A stretch of 59,600 nt of DNA from JAZDCJ01 sp036311985 (GTDB lineage: Bacteria > Actinomycetota > Actinomycetes > Actinomycetales > Micrococcaceae). Position numbers and translations under genes: made by a program. Below, piece after piece: positions 24,694-32,933 of this stretch. The notes below the pieces were generated by a model, which saw only the letters and a list, made by a program, of their open reading frames with translations, searched no databases and had not been told where the DNA came from. Position 1 is the first letter of the stretch; each line of letters opens with the position of its first letter. The stretch lies in assembly GCF_036311985.1 (NCBI RefSeq), contig NZ_JAZDCJ010000014.1, one strand, 5' to 3'.

Positions 24694-25161
24694 ATGACGC
24701 TCAACGAACACCACTACGAGGTCTCCGTCTGCTGGACGGGGAACCGCGGCACCGGTACCTCCGGCTACCGGGACTACGGCCGCGACCACGTCGTCGCCGC
24801 GGCGGGGCTCCCCGATCTCCCGGGCACGGCCGACCCCACGTTCCACGGGGACCGCGACCGCTGGAACCCCGAACAGCTCCTGCTGGCGGCGCTGAGCCAA
24901 TGCCACATGCTGTCCTATCTGCATCTCGCCGTGAAGAACGGCGTCGTCGTGACGGGCTACACGGACCAGGCCGAGGCCCTGATGCGGCTCAACCGGGACG
25001 GCAGCGGGGAGTTCGTCTCCGCGACGTTGCGCCCCGCGGTCGAGCTGTCCGACGAGTCCCAACGCGCCCTCGCCGATTCGCTCCACGGCGCGGCCAACGC
25101 GGTGTGCTTCATCGCGCGCAGCGTGAACTTCCCCGTCCACCACGAGCCCGTCCGGGCGTAG
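24694..25161 (+). CDS. OsmC family peroxiredoxin-like protein
   Basis: 155-residue OsmC/Ohr-fold protein. The two reactive cysteines are C70 (LSQCHMLSY) and C138 (NAVCFIAR), with Glu60 in NPEQLL contributing to the active site. The spacing fits the OsmC/YhfA branch more than Ohr. It probably reduces organic hydroperoxides with a dithiol donor. It is followed 46 nt later by the truncated hemoglobin gene on the same strand. Confidence 0.85.
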   Translation: MTLNEHHYEVSVCWTGNRGTGTSGYRDYGRDHVVAAAGLPDLPGTADPTFHGDRDRWNPEQLLLAALSQCHMLSYLHLAVKNGVVVTGYTDQAEALMRLNRDGSGEFVSATLRPAVELSDESQRALADSLHGAANAVCFIARSVNFPVHHEPVRA

Positions 25162-25207
25162 TCTGGAGGGCGTCACCCCAACCCGCCCCGAAGGATCCCC
25201 GCACCAC

Positions 25208-25750
25208 ATGCCTACCCCGCACGAGAACCCCGACCGCCCGCCGCTGCTTCCGCAGGGGAGCAACCTGGGCCGGCCGCTCGGCCGCCTGCGTCCCGTCGGC
25301 TCGCCTTCGGCGGGCTTCGACACGACCCGGCCGCTGGATCCGAACGACGAGCACGATCCGGAGGCCTACGCGGGGACCTTCTACCACGAGGTCGGCGGGC
25401 GCGAGACCTTCCGCCGCCTCGCGGAGAAGTTCTACGAGGGAGTCGCCGCCGATCCGGACTTCCGGGCCATGTACCCCGAGGAAGACCTGAGGCCCGCGGC
25501 GATGCGCCTGCAGCTCTTCCTGGAGCAATACTGGGGCGGGCCGACGACGTACAGCGAACGCCGGGGCCACCCGCGGCTGCGCATGCGCCACATGCCCTAC
25601 ACGATCGATTCCGCCGCCCGGGATACGTGGCTGCGGCACATGCGCGCCGCCGTCGACGCGTTGGGGCTACCGCCGCTGCAGGAGGCGACACTGTGGGACT
25701 ACCTCGAACGGGCGGCCCACTCCCTCCAGAACGCCCCGGACCAGCGCTAG
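25208..25750 (+). CDS. Group II truncated hemoglobin (GlbO-like)
   Basis: 180-residue protein with a 2-on-2 globin domain from about residue 52. Tyr89 in MYPEEDL is the CD1 tyrosine, His128 in LRMRHMPY is the proximal haem ligand and Trp141 in WLRHM is the G8 tryptophan; GHPRLRMRH is a near-exact group II signature. The first ~50 residues are a Pro/Arg-rich extension without a signal peptide. Such proteins bind O2 and can detoxify NO or peroxide. It has GAAGGA upstream of ATG 25208 and meets the next gene tail to tail 14 bp further on. Confidence 0.92.
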   Translation: MPTPHENPDRPPLLPQGSNLGRPLGRLRPVGSPSAGFDTTRPLDPNDEHDPEAYAGTFYHEVGGRETFRRLAEKFYEGVAADPDFRAMYPEEDLRPAAMRLQLFLEQYWGGPTTYSERRGHPRLRMRHMPYTIDSAARDTWLRHMRAAVDALGLPPLQEATLWDYLERAAHSLQNAPDQR

Positions 25751-25764
25751 GGGCCCGTGCCCCG

Positions 25765-26427
25765 TCAGAGGAGCGTGGCCCGGCGGACGAGGACGTGCCC
25801 CACGGGGCTGGTCAACCGCAGCCACGGCCCGGAGGCGAAGACCGGAACCGGCCCTTCGGGGGGCAGGAAGCCCAGCGTCTGCGCCGCGAAGGCGACGCCC
25901 GTGGGGACCACGGGGCCGGAGCCTTCCATCGGGCTCGACCAGATCCGTTGGCGCACCGTGGCGAGCACCGGACGCCCGGCGTTCTCCGGCAGCGCCGAGG
26001 CGACGGCGCGCATGCCGTCCTCGGCCGCCCGGCGCAGCGCCCCGGCGTCGCACTCCCCCACCCGTTCCCATCCGCCGCGCGGCGGGGCGACCCCGGTCCA
26101 GGCCGCCGTGGACTCGGCGGGCGGCAGCGGCAGCACCGTCTCGCCGGCGCCGGAGCGGGCCAGGCGGTCCGCCACCGCACCGATCGGGTAGACGGCGTCC
26201 ATGCCCGGACCGGGGTCCCTCGCCAGGCGTGCGACGCGCAGGCCGAGGATGGTCGGCACGGCCTCGCCCAGTTGCCCGGGGGCGAGGACGGCCACGTACA
26301 CGGCCAGGGAGGACCCGGCCGCGGCGAGGCGCACCTCGCCGTCGGCCACGGCGCGGGCCCGCACGAGGAAGGTGCGCAGGTCGGCAAGGGATTCGGCATC
26401 GGCGAACTCGAGGTCGGCAGGCAGCAT
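25765..26427 (-). CDS. Conserved actinobacterial protein of unknown function
   Basis: 220-residue soluble protein that I do not recognise. There is no signal peptide, membrane segment or known motif. The sequence is Ala/Val/Pro-rich with a predicted alpha/beta character and ends in VLVRRATLL. It is convergent with the hemoglobin gene and divergent from tesB, with about 120 bp to the latter. The ATG has no clear Shine-Dalgarno sequence. Codon use is like that of its neighbours, so it is a real gene, but no function can be given. Confidence 0.65.
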   Translation of the reverse strand: MLPADLEFADAESLADLRTFLVRARAVADGEVRLAAAGSSLAVYVAVLAPGQLGEAVPTILGLRVARLARDPGPGMDAVYPIGAVADRLARSGAGETVLPLPPAESTAAWTGVAPPRGGWERVGECDAGALRRAAEDGMRAVASALPENAGRPVLATVRQRIWSSPMEGSGPVVPTGVAFAAQTLGFLPPEGPVPVFASGPWLRLTSPVGHVLVRRATLL

Positions 26428-26546
26428 GACACCATGCTTTCATGCCCTCGAGCCGGCGGGGACACACCGCGACGGGCCGCTTGCCGCGTCGAACGCGGCC
26501 CGGATACTGTCGAGTCACGATCGCGACCAGCCGAGGAGCCACCACC

Positions 26547-27503
26547 GTGCAACACCAGGACCCCACCGCCTCCCTGCTGGGGCTGCTCGATCTCGATGGG
26601 GAGTTCGACGCGCGCACGGACGAGGACATCTTCATCGGGCATTCGCCCGAGCAGCCGCGCCAGCGCGTCTTCGGCGGGCAGGTCCTGGCCCAGTCGGTCG
26701 TCGCGGCCTCGCGGACCGTCTCCGCGGACCGGCCCGTCCACTCCATGCACGGCTACTTCCTCCGCCCCGGCGATGCCCGCAAGCCGATCACCTTCGGCGT
26801 CCAACGCCTGCGCGACGGCCGGTCCTTCTCGGCCCGCCGCGTCCACGCCTACCAGGAGGGCGTGCCGATCCTGTCGATGATCGCCTCGTTCCAGGAACCG
26901 GCCGAGGGCCTCGAACACCAAGCACGCATGCCCGAGGGGATTCCCAACCCGGAGTCGCTGCCCTCGACGGCGGACCTCCTCGGCCGCTTCAAGCACCCCA
27001 TGGCCCAGGAGTGGGCATACAACCGGCCGTTCGACATCCGCCACGTCGACACGCCGCTCTACGTCGAGGGACCGCGCAGGGCCGACCGTTCCGCGACGAA
27101 CGCCGTCTGGATGAAGACGTTCGGGCCGGTCGAGGGCGACCAGGCCGTCCAGCGCGCGGCGCTCGCCTACGGGAGCGACTACACGCTGCTCGAGTCGGTG
27201 CTGCGCCGCCACGGGCTGCCCTGGGTCACGCCGGGCATGAGCGTGGCCAGCCTGGACCACGCCATGTGGTGGCACCGCCCGGTGCGCGTCGACGAATGGC
27301 TCCTCTACGTCCAGGAGAGCCCCAGCGCCTCGGGAGCCCGCGGGCTCTGCGAGGGCCGGTTCTTCAACCGGGACGGCCTCCTCGTGGCCACCGCGGCGCA
27401 GGAGGGCATGATCCGCGTCCCCGACGACGCGAAGTCCAAGCTGCTCGGCGGACTGCAATCCGGGATGATCAAGGCCGCGGCCCGGAGGGGACGGAAGTCC
27501 TAG
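26547..27503 (+). CDS. tesB: Acyl-CoA thioesterase II
   Basis: 318-residue tandem hot-dog protein. RVFGGQVLAQSVVAASRT and SMHGYFLRPGD in the first domain and GLPWVTPGMSVASLDHAMWWHRP in the second are TesB motifs. It hydrolyses medium- and long-chain acyl-CoA esters. The start is GTG 26547, preceded by GAGGAG at 8 nt. Its 3' end is overlapped by 35 bases by the unusual tail of the convergent EttA gene. Confidence 0.92.
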   Translation: MQHQDPTASLLGLLDLDGEFDARTDEDIFIGHSPEQPRQRVFGGQVLAQSVVAASRTVSADRPVHSMHGYFLRPGDARKPITFGVQRLRDGRSFSARRVHAYQEGVPILSMIASFQEPAEGLEHQARMPEGIPNPESLPSTADLLGRFKHPMAQEWAYNRPFDIRHVDTPLYVEGPRRADRSATNAVWMKTFGPVEGDQAVQRAALAYGSDYTLLESVLRRHGLPWVTPGMSVASLDHAMWWHRPVRVDEWLLYVQESPSASGARGLCEGRFFNRDGLLVATAAQEGMIRVPDDAKSKLLGGLQSGMIKAAARRGRKS

Positions 27504-29274
27504 CCGGACCCCGGCCGCAAGCGGTCACAGCGCGGGAGGGCCCCGGAACCACGTGGTTCCGGGGCCCTCCCACATCCGTCACACCCAAAGACCCGTCCCC
27601 CGTCCAGCAGTAGTGCTTGACGCGGTGCGGCTTGGCCGCGTCAGGGCCGAGGCGCTCGACCTTGTTCTGCTCGTAGGACTCGAAGTTGCCCTCGAACCAG
27701 TACCACTGGGCCGGGTCCTCGTCCGTGCCCTCCCACGCGAGGATGTGGGTCGCGACGCGGTCCAGGAACCACCGGTCGTGGGAGACCACGACGGCGCAGC
27801 CCGGAAACTCGAGCAGGGCGTTCTCCAGGCTGGAGAGCGTCTCGACGTCGAGGTCGTTGGTGGGCTCGTCGAGGAGCAGGAGGTTGCCGCCCTGCTTGAG
27901 CGTCATCGCCAGGTTCAAGCGGTTGCGCTCGCCGCCGGAGAGCACGCCGGCCTTCTTCTGCTGGTCCGGCCCCTTGAAGCCGAACGCGGAGACGTACGCA
28001 CGGGACGGCATTTCGACGTTGCCGACCTGGATGTAATCGAGGCCGTCAGAGACGACCTCCCAGAGGCTCTTGTTCGGGTCGATGCCGCCGCGGTTCTGGT
28101 CGACGTAGGAGATCTTGACCGTCTCGCCGATCTTCAACGCGCCGCCGTCGAGCTCCTCGAGCCCGACGATGGTCTTGAAGAGGGTCGACTTGCCGACGCC
28201 GTTGGGGCCGATCACGCCGACGATGCCGTTGCGCGGCAGGGAGAACGACAGGCCGTTGATGAGCTCGCGGTCGCCGAAGCCCTTCTGCAGGCCGTTGGCC
28301 TCGATGACGACGCTGCCCAGGCGCGGGCCCGGCGGAATCTGGATCTCCTCGAAGTCCAGCTTGCGCGTGCGCTCGGCCTCGGCCGCCATCTCCTCGTAGC
28401 GCGCGAGACGTGCCTTGGACTTGGTCTGGCGTCCCTTGGCGTTGGAACGCACCCACTCGAGTTCCTCGGAAAGGCGCTTGGCCAGCTTCTGGTCCTTCTT
28501 GCCCTGGACCTCGAGGCGCTCGCGCTTCTTCTCCAGGTAGGTCGAGTAGTTGCCCTCGTAGGGGATCAGGCGGCCGCGATCGACCTCGGCGATCCACTGG
28601 GCGACGTGGTCCAGGAAGTAGCGGTCGTGGGTGACGGCCAGGACGGCGCCCGGGTAGGACTGGAGGTGCTGCTCGAGCCAGAGGACGGATTCGGCGTCGA
28701 GGTGGTTCGTGGGCTCGTCGAGGAGCAGCAGGTCGGGCTTCTGCAGCAGCAGCTTGCACAGCGCCACGCGGCGGCGCTCACCGCCGGAGAGCACGGTGAC
28801 GTCGGCGTCGCCCGGCGGGCAGCGCAGCGCGTCCATGGCCTGCTCCAGCTGGCTGTCGATGTCCCACGCGTCAGCCGCGTCGATTTCCTCCTGGAGCTTG
28901 CCCATCTCCTCCAGAAGCGCGTCGAAGTCCGCGTCCGGCTGGGACATCTCCTCGGAGATCTGGTTGTAGCGGGTGATCTTACCGTAGATCTCGCCAACGC
29001 CCTCCTGGACGTTGCCGAGGACCGTCTTCTCCTCGTTCAGGGGCGGTTCCTGCAGCAGGATCCCCACCGAATAGCCGGGGCTGAGCCGCGCCTCGCCGTT
29101 CGAGGGCGTGTCGAGGCCGGCCATGATCTTGAGGATCGTGGACTTGCCGGCGCCGTTCGGTCCCACGACGCCGATCTTGGCACCGGGATAGAACGACATG
29201 CTGACGTCGTCGAGGATGAGCTTGTCGCCAACGGCCTTGCGGGCCTTGGTCATGGTGTAGATGAATTCCGCCAT
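27469..29274 (-). CDS. ettA: ABC-F energy-dependent translational throttle protein EttA, abnormal C-terminal tail
   Basis: 601-residue ABC-F protein with two nucleotide-binding domains (GPNGAGKST near 39, GPNGVGKST in the second half; two LSGGE signatures) and no membrane segments. It acts at the ribosomal E site. Family members end within about ten residues of PHRV, which is at 549-552 here. This frame instead runs 49 residues further, through the terminator palindrome, and stops inside tesB. A stop in the +1 frame lies at 27579-27581, eight bases before the palindrome. A one-base indel near 27580-27610, natural or from sequencing, would explain this. TAGCCT 7 nt before ATG 29274 suggests a leaderless mRNA. 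Confidence 0.9.
   Translation of the reverse strand: MAEFIYTMTKARKAVGDKLILDDVSMSFYPGAKIGVVGPNGAGKSTILKIMAGLDTPSNGEARLSPGYSVGILLQEPPLNEEKTVLGNVQEGVGEIYGKITRYNQISEEMSQPDADFDALLEEMGKLQEEIDAADAWDIDSQLEQAMDALRCPPGDADVTVLSGGERRRVALCKLLLQKPDLLLLDEPTNHLDAESVLWLEQHLQSYPGAVLAVTHDRYFLDHVAQWIAEVDRGRLIPYEGNYSTYLEKKRERLEVQGKKDQKLAKRLSEELEWVRSNAKGRQTKSKARLARYEEMAAEAERTRKLDFEEIQIPPGPRLGSVVIEANGLQKGFGDRELINGLSFSLPRNGIVGVIGPNGVGKSTLFKTIVGLEELDGGALKIGETVKISYVDQNRGGIDPNKSLWEVVSDGLDYIQVGNVEMPSRAYVSAFGFKGPDQQKKAGVLSGGERNRLNLAMTLKQGGNLLLLDEPTNDLDVETLSSLENALLEFPGCAVVVSHDRWFLDRVATHILAWEGTDEDPAQWYWFEGNFESYEQNKVERLGPDAAKPHRVKHYCWTGDGSLGVTDVGGPRNHVVPGPSRAVTACGRGPARTSVPSGPRP
27534..27571. terminator. 38-bp perfect palindrome between tesB and ettA
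   Basis: Eighteen-base arms around CG. It lies 31 bp after the tesB stop and should terminate both convergent transcripts. The current ettA frame reads through it. Confidence 0.8.
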
Positions 29275-29281
29275 GCGTCCA

Positions 29282-29287
29282 AGGCTA
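29282..29287 (-). promoter_or_regulatory. Predicted -10 element of ettA
   Basis: TAGCCT on the minus strand, 7 nt before ATG 29274. No Shine-Dalgarno sequence is present, so a leaderless mRNA is likely. Confidence 0.5.
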
Positions 29288-29339
29288 GTCGCTGCCGGCC
29301 CATTCCTCACATTCGCGCGGGAGCGGGCCGGCAACGCTG

Positions 29340-29891
29340 CTAGGCGGCCTGGTGGTCGGCGGCGTCGACGTCGGACGACGCATCGGCGGAGGGCCCCTGG
29401 TCGAGGAGTTCGCCGGTCTCGGGATCGTAGGCGTCCGCACCGTCGTCCCCGTCCAGCCCCGACTCGATGGCCGGGGCGCCGTCCGGGCCGAGCTGCTCCG
29501 GCCGGGGCGGGCCGTCGACCGGACGGTTGCCGCGGCGGTTCGCCATGGTCGACGTCCCGTAGGCCATGTTGAAACCCACGGCGTCGGCCAGCACGTCGAT
29601 GCCGTAGTTCCGCTTGCCGTCCTCGCGCTGCCACTCGGTGACGCGCAACCGTCCCTCGACGATCACCGGATCGCCCTTGCGGACGCTGGCCAGGACGTTG
29701 AGCCCGTGGCGTCCGAAGGCCTTGACCGTGTACCAATTGGTCGCGTCGACCTTCCATTCGCCGCTCGAGCGGTCGCGGTTGGCGACGTTCGCCGCGAGCC
29801 GGAAGGTGCAGAAGGTCGTGTTGCCGTCCTTGGACACGACGTGCTCGGGGTCCGATGCCGCGTTGCCGCGGATCGTCGTGCGCTGCTCCAT
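29340..29891 (-). CDS. ssb: Single-stranded DNA-binding protein, paralogue without acidic tip
   Basis: 183-residue protein. Residues 1-110 form an OB fold (TIRGNAASDPEH, FRLAANVANRD, VKAFGRHGLNVLASVRKGDPVIVEG). The rest is an acidic, disordered tail that ends in DAADHQAA. The usual DDDIPF-type tip that recruits repair and replication partners is absent. This resembles the SsbB-type second SSB of actinobacteria (natural competence or sporulation segregation) more than the essential SsbA. ATG 29891 has GGGAG before it. It is upstream of ettA on the same strand but with a separate predicted promoter between. Confidence 0.88.
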   Translation of the reverse strand: MEQRTTIRGNAASDPEHVVSKDGNTTFCTFRLAANVANRDRSSGEWKVDATNWYTVKAFGRHGLNVLASVRKGDPVIVEGRLRVTEWQREDGKRNYGIDVLADAVGFNMAYGTSTMANRRGNRPVDGPPRPEQLGPDGAPAIESGLDGDDGADAYDPETGELLDQGPSADASSDVDAADHQAA

Positions 29892-30080
29892 GGTGTTCTC
29901 CCTCTTGTCTGGTGTGACTGTGCTCCAGGAGCCACGCGGCCCCTGCCACCAAGAGTCGTCGCCGGCAGGCAACGGCGCATGGGTCGTGGGTCGATCTGTG
30001 GATAGACGGGGCCACCGGCCGGGACGGGCCCGGCTGTGAGGGGGCGGTGGCGCCCGTCGCGGCGGGCCCCGGCACCCCGT

Positions 30081-30086
30081 TAGAAT
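30081..30086 (+). promoter_or_regulatory. Predicted -10 element of tRNA-Arg
   Basis: TAGAAT, 27 bp before the tRNA 5' end. No clear -35 is seen. Confidence 0.45.
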
Positions 30087-30113
30087 GGTGGCGCGCCCGT
30101 CCGACGGGCACTG

Positions 30114-30187
30114 GCCTTCGTAGCTCAGTTGGATAGAGCAGCGGACTTCTAATCCGCCGGTCGCGCGTTCGAGTCGCGCCGAGGGCA
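30114..30187 (+). tRNA. tRNA-Arg (anticodon UCU)
   Basis: 74-nt cloverleaf: acceptor GCCUUCG/CGAGGGC, D arm GCUC/GAGC, anticodon stem GCGGA/UCCGC with loop CUUCUAA, T loop GUUCGAGUC. Discriminator A; CCA is not encoded. Confidence 0.93.
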
Positions 30188-30190
30188 CCC

Positions 30191-30218
30191 TTCACACCCG
30201 CGCCCGCCCAGTTAGTAT
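30191..30218 (+). promoter_or_regulatory. Promoter of the DUF4287-like gene
   Basis: TTCACA (30191-30196), a 16-nt spacer and TAGTAT (30213-30218), which ends 6 nt before the ATG. It is the most complete -35/-10 pair in the window and predicts a leaderless message. Confidence 0.6.
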
Positions 30219-30224
30219 GTAAAC

Positions 30225-30770
30225 ATGACTAAGCCCTCCAACACGGCCGCGATCGAGCGGGCCACGGGCCGCGGATGGGACGCCTGGGTCGCGTACCTCG
30301 ACGGGGCCGGGGGCCGCACTCTCGGGCATCGGGAGCTGGCCGATCTCGCCTACGCGGAGTTGTCCACGATTCCCGGGAACCCGGGCTGGTGGGCGCAGGG
30401 TGTCGCCGTCGCCTACGAGCAGCACACGGGGCGGCGGATGCCCGGACAGTCCTGCGACGGGAGCTACCAGGTCGGAGCCTCGCGGACCTTCAACGGCTCG
30501 ATGGACGAGGCCCGCACCGCCTGGGTGGACCTCGTCTCCGGCCTCGAGGACTTCGGCGGCGTGCCCCTCGACCAAGACGCGACGCTGTCCGAATCCGAGA
30601 AGTGGAGGTACTGGCGCGCCCCGCTGGCCGATGGCAGCCGGGTCAGCCTCGACATCTACGAGAAGGCCCCGGGCCGGTCGAGCATGGGCATCAACCACAC
30701 CAAGCTCGGCTCCCCCGAGGCGGTGGAGCACTGGCGCAGCACGTGGAAGGGGCTCCTCGGACGCCTGTGA
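30225..30770 (+). CDS. DUF4287-like conserved protein
   Basis: 181-residue soluble protein. Residues 10-70 (ERATGRGWDAWVAYLD, then GWWAQGVAVAYEQHTGRR) match the DUF4287 pattern of paired aromatic residues. The C-terminal part (WRYWRAPLADGSRVSLDIYEK, INHTKLG) resembles the strand-rich START/AHSA1-like half found in such proteins. Function is unknown. A canonical promoter lies immediately upstream, with the ATG at the expected transcription start. It is followed by an MFS gene on the same strand after about 60 nt. Confidence 0.65.
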   Translation: MTKPSNTAAIERATGRGWDAWVAYLDGAGGRTLGHRELADLAYAELSTIPGNPGWWAQGVAVAYEQHTGRRMPGQSCDGSYQVGASRTFNGSMDEARTAWVDLVSGLEDFGGVPLDQDATLSESEKWRYWRAPLADGSRVSLDIYEKAPGRSSMGINHTKLGSPEAVEHWRSTWKGLLGRL

Positions 30771-30833
30771 GCCCGACTCCCCGCGCCGTCAGGCAGCCCA
30801 GACCCTCAACAGACCACCACCGTGGAGCGTGAC

Positions 30834-32078
30834 GTGCAGAGCAGCACTCCCCTGCAGACCCCGCCGACGGGCCTCGCCCCGTGGCGCAACGCCATCTTCG
30901 TCGTCTTCGCGCTGTCCGGCGTGGGCTTCGCGACGTGGGTCTCGCGGATCCCCGCCGTACGCGACGACCTCGAGCTGTCCACGTCCACGATCGGGCTGAT
31001 GCTCTTCGGCCTCGCCGGCGGGTCGATCGCCGGCCTCGCGGCGGCGCCGGCGTTCCTCGCGCGATTCGGTGCCGCCCGTGGCCTGCAGGTCACCCTGTCG
31101 ACGATGGCCGTGAGCCAGATCGCGCTCGGGCTCTCCGCCGGCTGGCTGGGATCCGCGGCCCTCACCGCCGCGGTCCTGGTCGCCTTCGGCTTCGTCTACT
31201 CCATCACGGACGTCGTCATGAACATCGAGGGCGCCCTCGTGGAGAAGGCCTCCCGGCGCACGCTCCTGCCGCTGATGCACGCGTTCTTCAGCGTCGGCAC
31301 CATCCTCGGGGCGCTGGGCGGATCCGCCGCGGCGGCCGCCGGCGTCAGCGTGGAGGTCCACTTCACAGCTCTCGGCCTCGTCATCGCGGCCGCCGGACTC
31401 CTCTCCTGCCGCCATGTCCCCGTCGCCGGCTCGGCCCTGCGCGGGCCCGGTTCCCCCGCCGCGGCTGCCACCGCGCCACGCACCTGGCCCGGGCGGATGC
31501 GCTCCACGCTCCTGCTCGCCCGCGACCCGCACCTGGTCCTGATCGGGCTCATGGTGGTCGGCATGGCCTTTGCCGAGGGATCGGCCAACGACTGGCTCGC
31601 GCTGGCGGCCGTCGACGGGCACGGCTTCGACAACGCGACGGGTGCCCTCGTCTACGGGGCGTTCGTCGCGGCGATGACGCTCGGCCGCGTGGCCGGCGGT
31701 CCGTTGATCGACCGCTTCGGCCGGCGCACCGTCCTGATGGCCATGGCGGTGCTCGGGATCGCGGGCATCGCGGGCTTCATCCTCGCCGAGGACCCCGTCC
31801 TCGCCTTCGCCGCGGTCGTCCTCTGGGGGCTCGGCGGATCACTCGGCTTCCCGGTCGGCATCTCCGTCGCCGCCGACCACCCCGTCGACGCGGCACGCCG
31901 GGTCAGCATCGTCTCGATCTTCGGCTACTCGGCATTCCTCGTCGGCCCGCCCGTGCTCGGATTCCTCGGCGAGTCCTACGGGCTGCTCGCGGCCTTCTGG
32001 TTCGTCGCCGCGATGCTGCTGGTCTCCTTCGCGGCGACGCCGCGGGCCACGAGGCCCGCGACCACGTCCAGGGTCTAG
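30834..32078 (+). CDS. MFS transporter (YbjJ-like)
   Basis: About 414 residues with twelve predicted transmembrane segments. GFATWVSRIPAVRDDLELS at the first loop and DRFGRRTVLMAMA in the second half carry the MFS A-motif remnants, and the start resembles YbjJ-type permeases. Substrate is unknown. GTG 30834 is chosen because GGAG lies 6 nt before it; GTG 30822, four codons earlier, lacks a ribosome binding site. The stop overlaps the stop of the convergent aldo/keto reductase by 4 nt, with no room for a terminator between them. Confidence 0.85.
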   Translation: MQSSTPLQTPPTGLAPWRNAIFVVFALSGVGFATWVSRIPAVRDDLELSTSTIGLMLFGLAGGSIAGLAAAPAFLARFGAARGLQVTLSTMAVSQIALGLSAGWLGSAALTAAVLVAFGFVYSITDVVMNIEGALVEKASRRTLLPLMHAFFSVGTILGALGGSAAAAAGVSVEVHFTALGLVIAAAGLLSCRHVPVAGSALRGPGSPAAAATAPRTWPGRMRSTLLLARDPHLVLIGLMVVGMAFAEGSANDWLALAAVDGHGFDNATGALVYGAFVAAMTLGRVAGGPLIDRFGRRTVLMAMAVLGIAGIAGFILAEDPVLAFAAVVLWGLGGSLGFPVGISVAADHPVDAARRVSIVSIFGYSAFLVGPPVLGFLGESYGLLAAFWFVAAMLLVSFAATPRATRPATTSRV

Positions 32079-32911
32079 TGCCCGAACTCCATCGGGTCCA
32101 TGACGGCGGGACCGCCGCCCGCGAGCGAATCCAGTCGGGACACCTGATCGGCCGAGAGCGAGAACCCGAAGACGTCGAGGTTCTCGCGCTGCCGCCGCGG
32201 ATCGATGGACTTCGGCAACGGCACGGTGCCGTGCTGCACGTGCCACCTCAGGACGATCCGCGCCGGCTCGATGCCGTGCTCGCCGGCCACCTCGGCCACG
32301 ACGGGCGATTCGAGCAGGCCCCGGCCCCGCCCGAGCGGGCTCCACGACTGGCTCGCGATCCCGTGCTCGGCGTGGAACCGCAGTTCGTCGTGCCGCGGCC
32401 ACCAAGGGCTGTGCTGGATCTGGTTGACGTCGGGCACGACGGACGTGGCCTTCATCAGCTCGGTCAGCTGGGCCGGGGTGAAGTTGGAGGTGCCGATCGC
32501 GCGGACCTTGCGCTCGGAGAGCAGCTCGACGAGCCCCTCCCACGCCTCGACGTAGCGTCCCAGCCCGGGATTGGGCCAGTGGATGAGCATCAGGTCGATG
32601 TAGTCGAGGCCGAGCCGCGTGGCGCTGTGCTCCCAGGCCGTCCGCACGCCCTCGCGTGAGTGCCACTCCTTGTTGAACTTGGTGGTGATGAACAGCTCCG
32701 CGCGCGCCAGGCCGGCCCGGGCGATCCCGTGCCCCACGCCTTCCTCGTTGCGGTAGTTCTCGGCCGTGTCGATCATCCGGTACCCGGCCTCGAGGGCGTG
32801 GACGACGGCAGCGCCGGCCTCCGCGTCGTCCATCGGGTAGGTGCCGAGCCCCAGAAGGGGCATCTCGGCCCCGTTGACCAGCGGCCTCGTCGGTGCGGTG
32901 TCGTGTCCCAT
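32075..32911 (-). CDS. Aldo/keto reductase, AKR5-like
   Basis: 278-residue TIM-barrel NADPH-dependent oxidoreductase. The catalytic tetrad is D48, Y53, K78 and H111, with IDTAENYRNEEGVG, ITTKFN and LIHWPNP as context. The phosphate-binding IPKS equivalent is PLPKSIDP. It resembles 2,5-diketo-gluconate reductase-type enzymes; the real substrate cannot be named. TAGCAT ends 6 nt before ATG 32911, so the message is probably leaderless. Confidence 0.88.
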   Translation of the reverse strand: MGHDTAPTRPLVNGAEMPLLGLGTYPMDDAEAGAAVVHALEAGYRMIDTAENYRNEEGVGHGIARAGLARAELFITTKFNKEWHSREGVRTAWEHSATRLGLDYIDLMLIHWPNPGLGRYVEAWEGLVELLSERKVRAIGTSNFTPAQLTELMKATSVVPDVNQIQHSPWWPRHDELRFHAEHGIASQSWSPLGRGRGLLESPVVAEVAGEHGIEPARIVLRWHVQHGTVPLPKSIDPRRQRENLDVFGFSLSADQVSRLDSLAGGGPAVMDPMEFGH

Positions 32912-32917
32912 GGGGCC

Positions 32918-32923
32918 ATGCTA
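32918..32923 (-). promoter_or_regulatory. Predicted -10 element of the aldo/keto reductase gene
   Basis: TAGCAT on the minus strand, 6 nt before ATG 32911, the leaderless spacing. Confidence 0.45.
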
Positions 32924-32933
32924 CGCGCCGGGG

